From positions 2,294,001 through 2,358,000 of the forward strand of contig NZ_CP138333.2 in assembly GCF_038561955.2 (NCBI RefSeq): a stretch of DNA of 64,000 nt, read 5' to 3'. Position 1 is the first letter of the stretch, and the number at the start of each line of letters is the position of its first letter. The position numbers and the translations under genes were made by a program. The notes under the pieces are model-generated. The model saw nothing but the letters and a program-made list of their open reading frames with translations, did not search any database and was not told the DNA's origin. Positions 33,918 through 42,768 of this stretch are shown here, one piece after another. The stretch comes from Salinicoccus sp. Bachu38. GTDB taxonomy: Bacteria > Bacillota > Bacilli > Staphylococcales > Salinicoccaceae.

Positions 33918-35186
33918 CTACAACAACAGTAGCGTAAGCTGCGGTACCAGCACTATGATGATCAGTCCAATCAGCAGTACGAAGAAGAACGGCATTACTG
34001 CCTTGGCAAGTACAGGTACACTCAGCCCGGATATGCTCGAGCCTACAAAGAGGTTGACCCCGAGTGGCGGTGTGATGAAACCGACAGCCAGGGCAACGAT
34101 CATCACGATTCCGAAGTGAATCGGGTTCACTCCAAGTTCTATTGCCATCGGCAACAGGATTGGCGTGAATATGATGACTGCTGCGGAAGTGTCCATGAAC
34201 AACCCAATGACCAGAAGAAGGATGACAATCAAGATGAGCAGCATCACTTCATTCTGTGTAATCGAGAGGAAGCCTTCAGCGACGACTTGCGGAATCCTTT
34301 CCATCGACAATACCGTACCGAAAGCGTTCGCTATTCCGATGATGACAAGGATGACCACTGAGTTGAGGGCCGCTTCCCTTACAGCGGCAGGAAATTCCTT
34401 GAAGCTCATCTCCCGATAGACGAGGAGACTGATTATCGTTGCATACACTACGGCGACAACCGCTGCTTCAGTCGGGGTGAATATGCCGCCGTATATGCCA
34501 CCAAGGATGATGACGGGAATCAGAATCGACCATTTTGCTTCATTCATGGCATGTATGACTTTTCTAATGCTGATCTTCTCCCCGGTCCCTGAATATCCCT
34601 TCTTCTTGGAATGGAAATACGCATAAACCATCATGATCAGACCAAGGAATATCCCTGGTATGATACCCCCGATGAAGAGGTCTCCTATGGACTGGCTGCC
34701 GGACACACCATATAGGACGAGAGGGATGCTCGGGGGGATGATGATGCCGAGTGATCCCGCAGCCACTATGACAGATGTGGCGAATCTTTTATCATATCCT
34801 TGGGCGACCATGGCAGGAATGAGCATCCCGCCGATCGCCGCGACTGTGGCAGGTCCTGAGCCTGAAATCGCCGCAAAGAACATGCTGGTGAGGATTGCAG
34901 CCATGGCGAAACCACCGGTATATCTGCCGACGAATACATTCGCCAGATCAAACAGCCGTGAAGAGATGCCGCCTTTGCCCATGATCTCTCCTGCCAGTAT
35001 GAAGAATGGGACGGCCATCAGCGCAAAGTTGTCTGTTGAGGTCACCATGCTCTGGGACAGGAAGGTGAGTGTGAGGTTCGGTGAATAAAGTGCTGTTATG
35101 ACAAGAGCCAGTCCTAAGGAAATGGCTATCGGAACCGACAGCAGCAGAAAGAGGAAGAAGCTCCCAAAAAGTATGAATGATGTCAT
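33918..35186 (-). CDS. TRAP transporter large permease (DctM)
   Basis: A 422-aa membrane protein with about 12 helices, the channel subunit of a tripartite ATP-independent periplasmic transporter. Recognised by FILAGEIMGKGGISSRLFDLANVFVGR (about 62-88) and AAISGSGPATVAAIGGMLIPAM (about 109-130), both DctM hallmarks. The start overlaps the DctQ stop by four bases (ATGA). Together with DctQ and DctP it imports an organic acid or sugar-acid type solute using a sodium gradient. Confidence 0.95.
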   Translation of the reverse strand: MTSFILFGSFFLFLLLSVPIAISLGLALVITALYSPNLTLTFLSQSMVTSTDNFALMAVPFFILAGEIMGKGGISSRLFDLANVFVGRYTGGFAMAAILTSMFFAAISGSGPATVAAIGGMLIPAMVAQGYDKRFATSVIVAAGSLGIIIPPSIPLVLYGVSGSQSIGDLFIGGIIPGIFLGLIMMVYAYFHSKKKGYSGTGEKISIRKVIHAMNEAKWSILIPVIILGGIYGGIFTPTEAAVVAVVYATIISLLVYREMSFKEFPAAVREAALNSVVILVIIGIANAFGTVLSMERIPQVVAEGFLSITQNEVMLLILIVILLLVIGLFMDTSAAVIIFTPILLPMAIELGVNPIHFGIVMIVALAVGFITPPLGVNLFVGSSISGLSVPVLAKAVMPFFFVLLIGLIIIVLVPQLTLLLL

Positions 35187-35698
35187 GGCGTCCTCCCTCT
35201 CGATTCATTACTCTCATTTTTCCGGCCGGCATCCTGTATGGCCCTGTAATCGAGGATGATGTTCTGAACGAGCCTGATGGATGTCAATACCATTCCGAAC
35301 GCAAGGGATGCGTATACATATTCCATCGGTATCTGGAGGGCGGCTGATTCCCTCGTAATTTTCGTCACGATATCCACACCGTAATAGGCGACCACCAAGG
35401 CGAATATGAGAAAAAGTATGTTTGCGATCATCTTGATGACCGCTGTCCCCTTCTCTTCGAAAAGCATGGTGATGGCATCGACCCTGAGGTGTTTTCGTCT
35501 CTTCACTCCATAGCTGACACCGATATAGATCAGCCAGATGAATCCGTATCTTGCGATTTCCTCGGACCATGACAACGAGCTGTTGAAAACGTACCGCATT
35601 ACGACTTGAGAAAATATGACGACGACAGTGAAGATGCTCAAGGCGATCAAGATGTATTCTTCAAAGTGTTCATCCAGCCATTTAAGCACTTTCATCAT
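35183..35698 (-). CDS. TRAP transporter small permease (DctQ)
   Basis: A 171-aa four-helix membrane protein. FSQVVMRYVFNSSLSWSEEIARYGFIWLIYIG (about 29-60) is the family signature, in particular RYVFN and WSEE. It overlaps its neighbours by four bases at both ends, so DctP, Q and M are translationally coupled. The last 15 residues are Arg/Glu-rich. Confidence 0.93.
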   Translation of the reverse strand: MMKVLKWLDEHFEEYILIALSIFTVVVIFSQVVMRYVFNSSLSWSEEIARYGFIWLIYIGVSYGVKRRKHLRVDAITMLFEEKGTAVIKMIANILFLIFALVVAYYGVDIVTKITRESAALQIPMEYVYASLAFGMVLTSIRLVQNIILDYRAIQDAGRKNESNESRGRTP

Positions 35699-36699
35699 TT
35701 ATTCCTCCCAAGCTGTTCCAGAATCCTGTCCAGCACTTCGCCGCCAAATTGCTGACGATAGCTGTCATAGACCGGTCTGGTCTGCTCACGGAACTGTTCG
35801 GTATCAGGCCGTACCACTTCCATGCCCTCTTCCTTCAGATCCTCCAATGTCTTTTCCTCATTCTCGACAATAAGATTCCTGTGATATTGTGCCGCTTCCT
35901 TCGCACTCGATTCCACGATGTCCTGCTGCTCCTTGGACAGGGAATTCCAGAAATCATCACTGATCGCGACAGGGAGCGCCATGTATTGGTGCGCCGTCAT
36001 ATTCAGGTACTGCTGCACTTCCTGGAAGCGGCTCGCATATACATTCGATACCGGGTTTTCCTGCGCATCAACGGTCCCCTGCTGCAGAGCCATATACAGT
36101 TCCCCGAATGCCATCGGCGTCGGATTGGCACCAAGCGCCTGAAAAGTGGCAAGCGACAATGGGAATTCAGGGGTCCTGATGTTTAACCCTCTGAAATCCT
36201 CCGTAGATTCGATCGGCTTGTTCGCAGTTACATGGCGGATGCCATTTTCAAAATAGGCGATGATCCTCAAGTTGTCTTCAAGCAAAGGTGCAGCTGCGTC
36301 TTGCCCCACATCTCCATCCAGCACTTCCCATGCCTCTTCATAACTGTCGAACAGATAGGGCAGTTCGAAGATGCTGATGCTCTGGTCGTATTGGCTGAAC
36401 GCACTCGCTGCCACCATCTGAAGGTCATTCAATGTGACACTCTCGATCATTTCCGCTTCAGAGCCCAGCTGTTCATTCGGATAGATGAGCACTTCCATAT
36501 CCTCCGAACGTGCCTCCACCAGTTCTTTGAAACGCAGGGCAGCCGCATGCCTTTCATTGTTTTCGGGCTGGCCATGGGCGAATCGGATGATCACCTTGTC
36601 TTCCGACTCCACCGCCTCGCCTTCCGAAAAGAAAACATAGGAAACGGCCACTGCCAAAATGGCAATTGCGCCCATCATTAGTATCTTGAGAAATTTCAT
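35695..36699 (-). CDS. TRAP transporter substrate-binding protein (DctP)
   Basis: A 334-aa extracytoplasmic solute receptor. The N-terminal hydrophobic segment (residues 5-24) is an uncleaved anchor or signal without a lipobox Cys. IRFAHGQPENNERHAAALRFKE starts the mature fold, and FRGLNIRTPEFPLSLATFQALGANPTPMAF (about 170-199) includes the Arg that binds ligand carboxylate in nearly all DctP proteins; QQGTVDAQENP follows. The ligand is therefore probably an organic acid, perhaps a sugar acid given the transketolase and SDR upstream. A LacI-type operator lies at 36761-36774. Confidence 0.93.
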   Translation of the reverse strand: MKFLKILMMGAIAILAVAVSYVFFSEGEAVESEDKVIIRFAHGQPENNERHAAALRFKELVEARSEDMEVLIYPNEQLGSEAEMIESVTLNDLQMVAASAFSQYDQSISIFELPYLFDSYEEAWEVLDGDVGQDAAAPLLEDNLRIIAYFENGIRHVTANKPIESTEDFRGLNIRTPEFPLSLATFQALGANPTPMAFGELYMALQQGTVDAQENPVSNVYASRFQEVQQYLNMTAHQYMALPVAISDDFWNSLSKEQQDIVESSAKEAAQYHRNLIVENEEKTLEDLKEEGMEVVRPDTEQFREQTRPVYDSYRQQFGGEVLDRILEQLGRNK

Positions 36700-36760
36700 A
36701 CTTACCTCCTATCTGCATCCCTGCCTGCCACTGATTCTTACAGATGCCTCTTCGAAAATA

Positions 36761-36774
36761 TGTAAACGGTTACA
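36761..36774. promoter_or_regulatory. cre/LacI-type operator upstream of TRAP genes
   Basis: TGTAAACGGTTACA has TGTAA and TTACA arms around a central CG. It fits cre except at one central base and could bind CcpA or the LacI regulator encoded at 39694. It lies 62 bases before the DctP start. Confidence 0.5.
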
Positions 36775-36830
36775 AACGTTTTAAAAGGAATGGATGGAAG
36801 ACCGGTTGAAGTCTCCCACTTCCAATGACA

Positions 36831-37592
36831 TCAGTCTATATGTGATCCGCCGTTGATGTCCAGTTCCTCTCCTGTGATATAGCCTGCACCTTCTGACGCC
36901 AGGAAAGCAATCGAATGCGCAATATCATCGACTTCCCCAACACGTTTCAAAGGAATGCCTTCTATGATCTGCTTTTCAGCCTCTTCTGTCAGGAGGCCAC
37001 CTGTAATGTTCGTACCTCCGACAAGGCCCGGTGCTACAGTGTTGCATGTAATGTTGAATTCCGCCATCTCACGTGCAATCGCTTTTGTGAATCCAGTCAC
37101 GCCAGCTTTGGCCGCGGAATAATGGGATCCGCCGAATATGCCGCCGCCGCGCTTGCCGGACACGGAACTGAGGTTGATGACCCTGCCATATTCATTTTCC
37201 TTCATGGACTTGAGGACTGACTGTGTGACGAAGAAGAGTCCCTTCATATTGATGTTGAATACGAGATCCCATTCATCTTCGGGGATATCCAGTACACGTG
37301 TCGGCCTTGAAATTCCTGCATTATTTACAAGTATGTCTATCTTCCCATACTTCTCCACCAGGGTGTTGACTGCATCCGCCACCCTGCTCTGGTCAGTGAT
37401 GTCCATGGTGATGCCTTCTGCATTTCCACCTTCATTCCGGATGCCTTCGGCAACCTGCTTTACACCTGCTTCATTGACGTCTGCCACAATGACAGTCGCG
37501 CCACGTTCACTCAATTTTACTGCCGTCGCCCTGCCGATGCCCTTCTCCGAACCGGCGCCGGTAATCAGAGCCACTTTTCCGCTGAAATCCAT
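36831..37592 (-). CDS. Short-chain dehydrogenase/reductase (SDR)
   Basis: A 253-aa classical SDR with GAGSEKGIGRATA (11-23), an acidic VADVNEAG after the second strand (NAD preference), NNAGISRPTR and catalytic Tyr in SHYSAAKAG (about 155-163). The C-terminus ITGEELDINGGSHID is standard. GGGAG precedes ATG. It lies downstream of the split transketolase genes and upstream of the TRAP operon, all on the minus strand, so it probably interconverts a polyol or sugar acid with a keto compound that the transketolase uses. Confidence 0.9.
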   Translation of the reverse strand: MDFSGKVALITGAGSEKGIGRATAVKLSERGATVIVADVNEAGVKQVAEGIRNEGGNAEGITMDITDQSRVADAVNTLVEKYGKIDILVNNAGISRPTRVLDIPEDEWDLVFNINMKGLFFVTQSVLKSMKENEYGRVINLSSVSGKRGGGIFGGSHYSAAKAGVTGFTKAIAREMAEFNITCNTVAPGLVGGTNITGGLLTEEAEKQIIEGIPLKRVGEVDDIAHSIAFLASEGAGYITGEELDINGGSHID

Positions 37593-37622
37593 TTTTACAT
37601 CTCCCTATCCATGATATATCCA

Positions 37623-37642
37623 AAGGCCGGAAATTCCGGCCT
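37623..37642 (-). other. Intercistronic hairpin
   Basis: AGGCCGG, AAATT and CCGGCCT form a compact hairpin between the transketolase C-subunit gene and the SDR. Only TTT follows on the minus strand, so it may be a weak attenuator or RNA-stability element within the operon. Confidence 0.45.
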
Positions 37643-37649
37643 ATTGCAG

Positions 37650-38642
37650 TTACTTGTTCAAAAACTCCTGTGCAACAGAAGCGATGCCGTCAGCATCCAG
37701 CTTGTAGTGCTTGTACAGGTAGTAAGGCTTGCCGATCAGTGAATTCTCATCGTAGAATCCGTGCCGCTTGAACTTGCATGGAACACCAGATTCCATCAAT
37801 ACTTCCGAAACCGCGCTACCGAGGCCGCCCATGATGTTGTGCTCTTCGACAGTAAGGACCGCACCTGTGTCCTGTGCCGCTTCAAGCACAGCCTGTTCAT
37901 CCATCGGCTTGATGGTATGCATATCGATGACACGCGCCTCGATGCCTTTCTCACTCAGTTGATCTGCAGCCCTCAGCGCCTGCAGGACTTCGATGCCGCA
38001 TGCGATGATTGTCAGATCGGATCCATCTCTCAGAATATTCGCCTTGCCGATCCTGTTCTGAACCCGCTCGCCTTTTTCATATACAGGTTCTTCCCTGCCG
38101 CGGCTGACCCTGAAATATATCGGTCCTTCATAGCTTTCAACGGACTCCTTGATCATTTCGGACAGTGCCACACCGTCAGCCGGTGAAATGACCGTCATAT
38201 TTGCCATGGCCCTTGTGATTGAGATGTCTTCGGTTGCATGGTGGGATGTGCCATAGAATCCCATTGCGATGCCCGTGTGCGTACCGATCAGACGGACATT
38301 GAGATTCGGGTAGGCGACTGCCGTACGGATGTTCTCAGCAGCAAGTACACCGAGGAAGGAGGCATATGTCGAGACGAATGGCACCTTCCCGGTCGAGGCC
38401 AGTCCGGCAGCAGCTGTCACCATGTTCTTCTCCGCCAGGCCGAAGTTGAAGAATCTGTCCGGATAAGCTTTCGCAAACGGCCACAATCCTGTCGGTTTGC
38501 TGAGGTCGGAACTCATCGCCACCACTTCCGGGTGGTCGTCGGCGAGTTCGGCCAGCGTCGGGCCGGACGTCAGCTGTTTTGACATTTCAAGGCTTTTATA
38601 CAGTTCCCAAGTATCTTTATGGAAGGTTGTCTGTTCAGTCAT
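37650..38642 (-). CDS. Transketolase, C-terminal subunit (split type)
   Basis: A 330-aa protein carrying the pyrimidine-binding and C-terminal domains of transketolase. FFNFGLAEKNMVTAAAGLASTGKVPFVSTYASFL (about 63-96) has the catalytic Glu that activates thiamine diphosphate, followed by GTHTGIAMGFYGTSHHATEDISITRAM with conserved His residues. The C-terminal LTVEEHNIMGGLGSAVSEVL is also typical. With the N-terminal subunit it moves two-carbon ketol units. A full-length housekeeping transketolase is normal in this group, so this split pair is probably for a specific carbon source. Confidence 0.93.
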   Translation of the reverse strand: MTEQTTFHKDTWELYKSLEMSKQLTSGPTLAELADDHPEVVAMSSDLSKPTGLWPFAKAYPDRFFNFGLAEKNMVTAAAGLASTGKVPFVSTYASFLGVLAAENIRTAVAYPNLNVRLIGTHTGIAMGFYGTSHHATEDISITRAMANMTVISPADGVALSEMIKESVESYEGPIYFRVSRGREEPVYEKGERVQNRIGKANILRDGSDLTIIACGIEVLQALRAADQLSEKGIEARVIDMHTIKPMDEQAVLEAAQDTGAVLTVEEHNIMGGLGSAVSEVLMESGVPCKFKRHGFYDENSLIGKPYYLYKHYKLDADGIASVAQEFLNK

Positions 38643-38644
38643 TA

Positions 38645-39493
38645 TTATTGTCCTCCTTCGATTTCTTCGATTGCACGTTTGATGTCATCTTCGCCAAGGT
38701 TCGCCACATGCCATTCATAGCCATGCTCCATGAAGGATACGCCCTTGCCTGCAACCGTGTCGCAGATGATCGCAGTCGGTACATCGGAATCCGCTGCTGG
38801 AAGGTTATCGAATGTATCGACGAGTGTTTCGACGTCATGGCCGTCAATCTCTATCACATTCCACCCGAAGCTCTCCCATTTGTCCTTGATCGGTTCAATT
38901 CCCATCAGTTCGGCGGTATTGCCGTCCACAGTAACCTTGTTGTTGTCGACGATTGCGACGAGGTTGCCGAGTTTGAAGTTGGCTGCACTCATGGCCGCCT
39001 CCCATACCTGGCCTTCCTGAAGTTCGCCGTCACCCATCAGGATGAATGATCTGTAATCTTCATTGTCGAGGCGTGCACCGAGTGACATGCCGACACCTAC
39101 TGACAGTCCGTGTCCGATTGAACCGGAGCCGAAGTCGATTCCTTTGATCTTGTTCATATCCGGGTGGTCACCGAAAGCACTGCCGAGCTGTGTATAGGTA
39201 TCGAGTTCCTCCTTCGGGAAGAAGCCGACATCAGCAAGAATCGAGTAGACGCCGACTGCAGAGTGTCCTTTCCCCATTACGAATCTATCCCTGCTTTTCC
39301 ATCTCGGGTTTTCCGGATCGTAGTTCATCACATGATAGTAGAGCGTTGCAAAAATCTCCGAGCTGGAAAATGAAGAACCGTAGTGCCCGCTCTTCGCCAT
39401 GGAAATCATGCGGATTGTTTCAAGACGGGACATCTTCGCCTTTTCCTTGATGAGGTCGATCTTTTCTTTTGGTATAGAAGTTGTTTCAGTCAT
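38645..39493 (-). CDS. Transketolase, N-terminal subunit (split type)
   Basis: A 282-aa protein with the thiamine diphosphate-binding domain: KSGHYGSSFSSSEIFATLYYHVM, GKGHSAVGVYSILADVGF, and the GDGELQEGQVWEAAMSAA ... VDNNKVTVDG motif that binds ThDP-Mg. ATG 39493 has AGGAGG six bases upstream and is preferred over ATG 39499. The C-subunit gene follows after two bases. The gene is divergent from a LacI-family regulator with operators between them. Confidence 0.93.
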   Translation of the reverse strand: MTETTSIPKEKIDLIKEKAKMSRLETIRMISMAKSGHYGSSFSSSEIFATLYYHVMNYDPENPRWKSRDRFVMGKGHSAVGVYSILADVGFFPKEELDTYTQLGSAFGDHPDMNKIKGIDFGSGSIGHGLSVGVGMSLGARLDNEDYRSFILMGDGELQEGQVWEAAMSAANFKLGNLVAIVDNNKVTVDGNTAELMGIEPIKDKWESFGWNVIEIDGHDVETLVDTFDNLPAADSDVPTAIICDTVAGKGVSFMEHGYEWHVANLGEDDIKRAIEEIEGGQ

Positions 39494-39508
39494 ATTCATC
39501 CTCCTAGT

Positions 39509-39524
39509 GGTTAATCGTTTAACC
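39509..39524. promoter_or_regulatory. LacI-type operator at the transketolase promoter
   Basis: GGTTAATCGTTTAACC has six-base arms GGTTAA/TTAACC and a central CG. It lies 16 bases upstream of the transketolase start codon and faces the LacI regulator gene. Binding there would repress the transketolase - SDR - TRAP genes. Confidence 0.65.
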
Positions 39525-39543
39525 TGATAACCGCATGTTACTA

Positions 39544-39557
39544 TGAAAACGCTTTAT
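39544..39557. promoter_or_regulatory. cre-like site
   Basis: TGAAAACGCTTTAT fits the cre consensus with one mismatch near the end. It lies between the LacI-type operator and the regulator gene. Confidence 0.4.
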
Positions 39558-39693
39558 ATGTCAACATAAATTACAGAATATTTTAAAGTTTCGATTCTGA
39601 GTAATACACACAACCAGATTGATTAATGCTTGAAAGTCGCATAGAATGGCTCTAAACGACTGTATATGACAATATGCATTGAGGAGAAATATC

Positions 39694-40692
39694 ATGAAAG
39701 TGACGATGAAAGACATAGCGAAGGAAGCCGGGGTGTCCGTAGCGACCGTTTCGCATGTAATAAATGGAACGAAGAACATCACCGAGCCGAAGCGGTCCAA
39801 GGTACTTGAGATCATCGAGAAGTATCACTATGTGCCCAATTCGACCGCCAAGAACCTCCGGACACAATCCACCAAGACCGCAGCGATGGTCGTTTCCAGC
39901 TTCACCGACTCCTTCGTCAATGGAATGATCTACGGCGTCGAACAGAAGGCCCGGGAGATGGGGTACAGCCTGCTGCTGGTCAATACGAATGAGGATGAGA
40001 AATACGAAAAGAAGACGATCAATCTGCTCTATTCGAAGATGGTCGACGGCATCATACTTTCCCCCACTTCCAATGACATTGGCTACCTGAATGATTTTAC
40101 CGAATCCATGCCAATCGTCCTCGTCAACCGGTACAATCCTGTAGTGAAGAATGCGCCACGCGTCACCGGCGACAACTTCAGGGTCGGCTATGATGCCACC
40201 ACACACCTCATCCAACACGGTCATAGAAACATCGGCGTCATCTATGCTGTGCCGAATGTATCCACCACCGAAGGGCGTCTGAATGGATACCGGCGAGCCT
40301 TGAAGGAAAATGGAATCCCCTACGATGAAGACCACCTCGAACTCGGTTACGCTACCGTCGAAGGCGGTGCAAAAGCTGCAGAAACTCTGTTGAAGAAGGA
40401 AAAGGACATCACTGCTCTATTTATTCAGAACGACCTCATGACCATCGGAGTCATTTCCAAGCTGAAGGAACTGGGACTGGAGGTACCCGAGGACATCGCC
40501 TTGATTGGCTTTGGTGATTCACCATCCGCTGCTATAACCGCTCCACCGATTACCAACATGGTACTACCTCCTGAGGAAATAGGTACCAAAGCCTTCGAAT
40601 CTTTGTCGAAACTTATAGATGGAGAGGCGCATGTAGAAAATATTGAGCTTCCGGCATCAATGGTGGTCAGAAAATCATGTGGATGTGAATAA
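39694..40692 (+). CDS. LacI-family transcriptional regulator
   Basis: A 332-aa LacI/GalR regulator. The DNA-binding part (VTMKDIAKEAGVSVATVSHVIN, about 3-24) is followed by PNSTAKNLRTQ hinge and an effector domain with FTDSFVNGMIYG, GYDATTHLIQHGHRNIGVI and FIQNDLMTIGVI. It ends in KSCGCE, as CcpA-like relatives often do. ATG 39694 has GAGGAG seven bases upstream. Divergent from the split transketolase operon, which it likely represses until a substrate-derived ligand appears. Confidence 0.92.
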   Translation: MKVTMKDIAKEAGVSVATVSHVINGTKNITEPKRSKVLEIIEKYHYVPNSTAKNLRTQSTKTAAMVVSSFTDSFVNGMIYGVEQKAREMGYSLLLVNTNEDEKYEKKTINLLYSKMVDGIILSPTSNDIGYLNDFTESMPIVLVNRYNPVVKNAPRVTGDNFRVGYDATTHLIQHGHRNIGVIYAVPNVSTTEGRLNGYRRALKENGIPYDEDHLELGYATVEGGAKAAETLLKKEKDITALFIQNDLMTIGVISKLKELGLEVPEDIALIGFGDSPSAAITAPPITNMVLPPEEIGTKAFESLSKLIDGEAHVENIELPASMVVRKSCGCE

Positions 40693-40715
40693 TAGAAGAT
40701 ATAATTTCAATACAT

Positions 40716-40754
40716 AAAAACCGTGAAGGACCTCATCACCCTTCACGGTTTTTA
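40716..40754 (+). terminator. Terminator after LacI regulator
   Basis: AAAAACCGTGAAGG and CCTTCACGGTTTTT pair around an 11-base loop. Confidence 0.85.
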
Positions 40755-40851
40755 TAATTATTTATCCATCAATAAAATTTTCAGATTATTATTTCAGTAT
40801 TGGGGATTTTTGGTATCATAAAATTAACCATACTCGTAAAGGATGTCCACT

Positions 40852-42661
40852 ATGTCCAACTATAATGTGAACAACAGTACAGTAAACGCCCTGCTCGGCT
40901 GGATAGATGAAGGCATCGTCGCGATCCCTGAAATCCAGCGCCCGTTCGTCTGGAGTGCGACGAAAGTCCGCGATCTCTTGGACTCCCTATATAAGGACTA
41001 TCCCATCGGCTACATCATTACATGGCAGAATCCCGATGCACGGCTCAAGGATGGCACCGTTTCACACGGGAAGAAGATACTGATCGATGGGCAGCAGCGT
41101 GTCACTGCCCTCATGGCTGCCATTTCAGGGCATGAAGTGCTGGATGGGAAGTACAAGAAGAAGCGGATCAAAATCGCCTTCCATCCGGAGAAAGAGAAGT
41201 TTGAAGTGCAGAACTCGGCGATACTGAAAGATAAAAGGTGGATTCCGGATATCGCAGATATATTCAAACCCACCTTCAGTTCATTCCATTTCATTACGGA
41301 GTACTGCAACAACGGAGTACTGCAACAACAACCCTGGCATGAACCCCGATGAACTGAACCGGATCATCCAGCGTCTGATCAACATCCGTCATAGTACGCT
41401 TGGCATCATAGACTTGAACCATACATTGGATATCAAAATGGTGACGGAAATTTTCATCCGCATCAACTCCACAGGCGTCAGCCTGAGCCAGGCCGACTTC
41501 GTCATGTCCAAAATATCGGTGAACAGCCAGCATGACGGCCCAATCATCCGGAAGACCATCGACTACTTCTCCCACCTCATCGAACATCCGAATATCTTTG
41601 AGAACATCCGTGCGAATGATGCAGAGTTCTCACAGACAGATGCCTTCAGGAAGATACAGTGGCTCAAGGACTACAACAGCAACATCTACCAGCCGAGCTA
41701 CTCAGACGTCCTGCGGGTCGCCTATACATTCAAGTTCCTGCGCGGTCCCCTCTCCAACCTCGTCAGCCTGTTGTCGGGAAGAGATTTCGAGACACGGGAA
41801 TTCAAGGATGAAATCATCGAATCATCCTTCGCCGACCTGAAGGACGGCGTGATGCAGTTTGTCGATGAAACGAACTTCAAGCGATTCCTCATGATCGTCA
41901 AATCAGCCGGCATGATCGATAAGAAGATCGTCCGGTCAATCACCGTACTGAACTTCGCCTATGCACTTTATCTGCTGTTGAAGAAACAGAACTACTCTTC
42001 ATCAGACATCAACCACGCCGTCAGGAAATGGATCGTCGCATCCACCTTGACCGAGCGGTATTCAAGCTCCATTGAAAGCCGCTTTTCTGCCGATATCAAG
42101 CACTTCGCAAAAGAAAACCCGCTTGACGTCATTAAATCCGTCGAGAACGGTGAACTTTCCGATGCATTTTGGGAAAACACATTCCTCGAAAACCTGGAAA
42201 CATCCACGTCCAACAGCCCATTCTTCAACCTGTATGTAATGGCGCAGATCCATGACAACGACTACGCCTTCCTGTCCAAATCAATCAGGGTCCAGCAGCT
42301 GATAGAAGAACGGGGAGATGTGCATCATGTGTTCCCGAAGAACTACCTGCAGAAGAACGGCTTCGACCACTATTCCATCTACAACCAGATTGCCAACTAC
42401 GTCTACACAGAACAGACAGTGAACCTCGCACTCAGCAATCAGCCACCTGCGCAATACATGGAGACAGTCAAGAAGCAGATTGAAAATCAGAAATATGTGA
42501 TTGGTGAACTATTAGGTGAAGAGGAACTCGAAGAAAATCTTAGTATGAACTGTATCCCCGCATCTATCTATGAAATGGATGCTGGAGATTTTCAGGAGTT
42601 TCTCAAGGAAAGAAGACAGTTGATGATGGAGAAGATAAGGAGCTACTACAGAAAATTATAA
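40852..42661 (+). pseudogene. GmrSD-like DUF262 restriction nuclease, frameshifted by 16-bp duplication
   Basis: One gene broken into two frames, 40852-41352 and 41339-42661. The first has IPEIQRPFVWSATKVRDLLDSL and ILIDGQQRVTAL, the DUF262 nucleotide-binding/hydrolysis motif (DGQQR). The second ends with a DUF1524-like HNH-type site, VHHVFPKNYLQKNGF. The break is an exact 16-base direct duplication at 41296-41311 and 41312-41327. Taking one copy out restores ...TEYCNNNPGMNPDELNRI... and a product of about 597 residues. GmrSD-type enzymes cut modified (for example glucosylated) phage DNA. ATG 40852 has AAAGGA eight bases upstream. As read, the product should be inactive unless slippage or reversion occurs. 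Confidence 0.85.
41296..41327 (+). repeat. Exact 16-bp tandem duplication inside GmrSD-like gene
   Basis: ACGGAGTACTGCAACA occurs twice head to tail (41296-41311, 41312-41327). Sixteen is not a multiple of three, so it shifts the frame. It looks recent because the copies are identical and the rest of the gene is intact. Confidence 0.9.
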
Positions 42662-42664
42662 ATG

Positions 42665-42692
42665 AAAAAGACATTTTTAAAATGTCTTTTTT
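42665..42692. terminator. Bidirectional terminator
   Basis: AAAAAGACATTTT and AAAATGTCTTTTTT pair almost without loop, between the convergent GmrSD-like and DUF4041 genes. Confidence 0.75.
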
Positions 42693-42768
42693 ACATAATC
42701 CTTTTGAGATTGATTAACATTATAAAATAGTCGCTTACCCAAGTTTCGCTTCAATGACCAATTGGAAA

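Noticed and set aside
40852-42661. Two separate genes, as the two frames would suggest
   Set aside because: The second frame has no ribosome site, and removing one copy of the 16-bp repeat joins both halves into a complete GmrSD-like protein.
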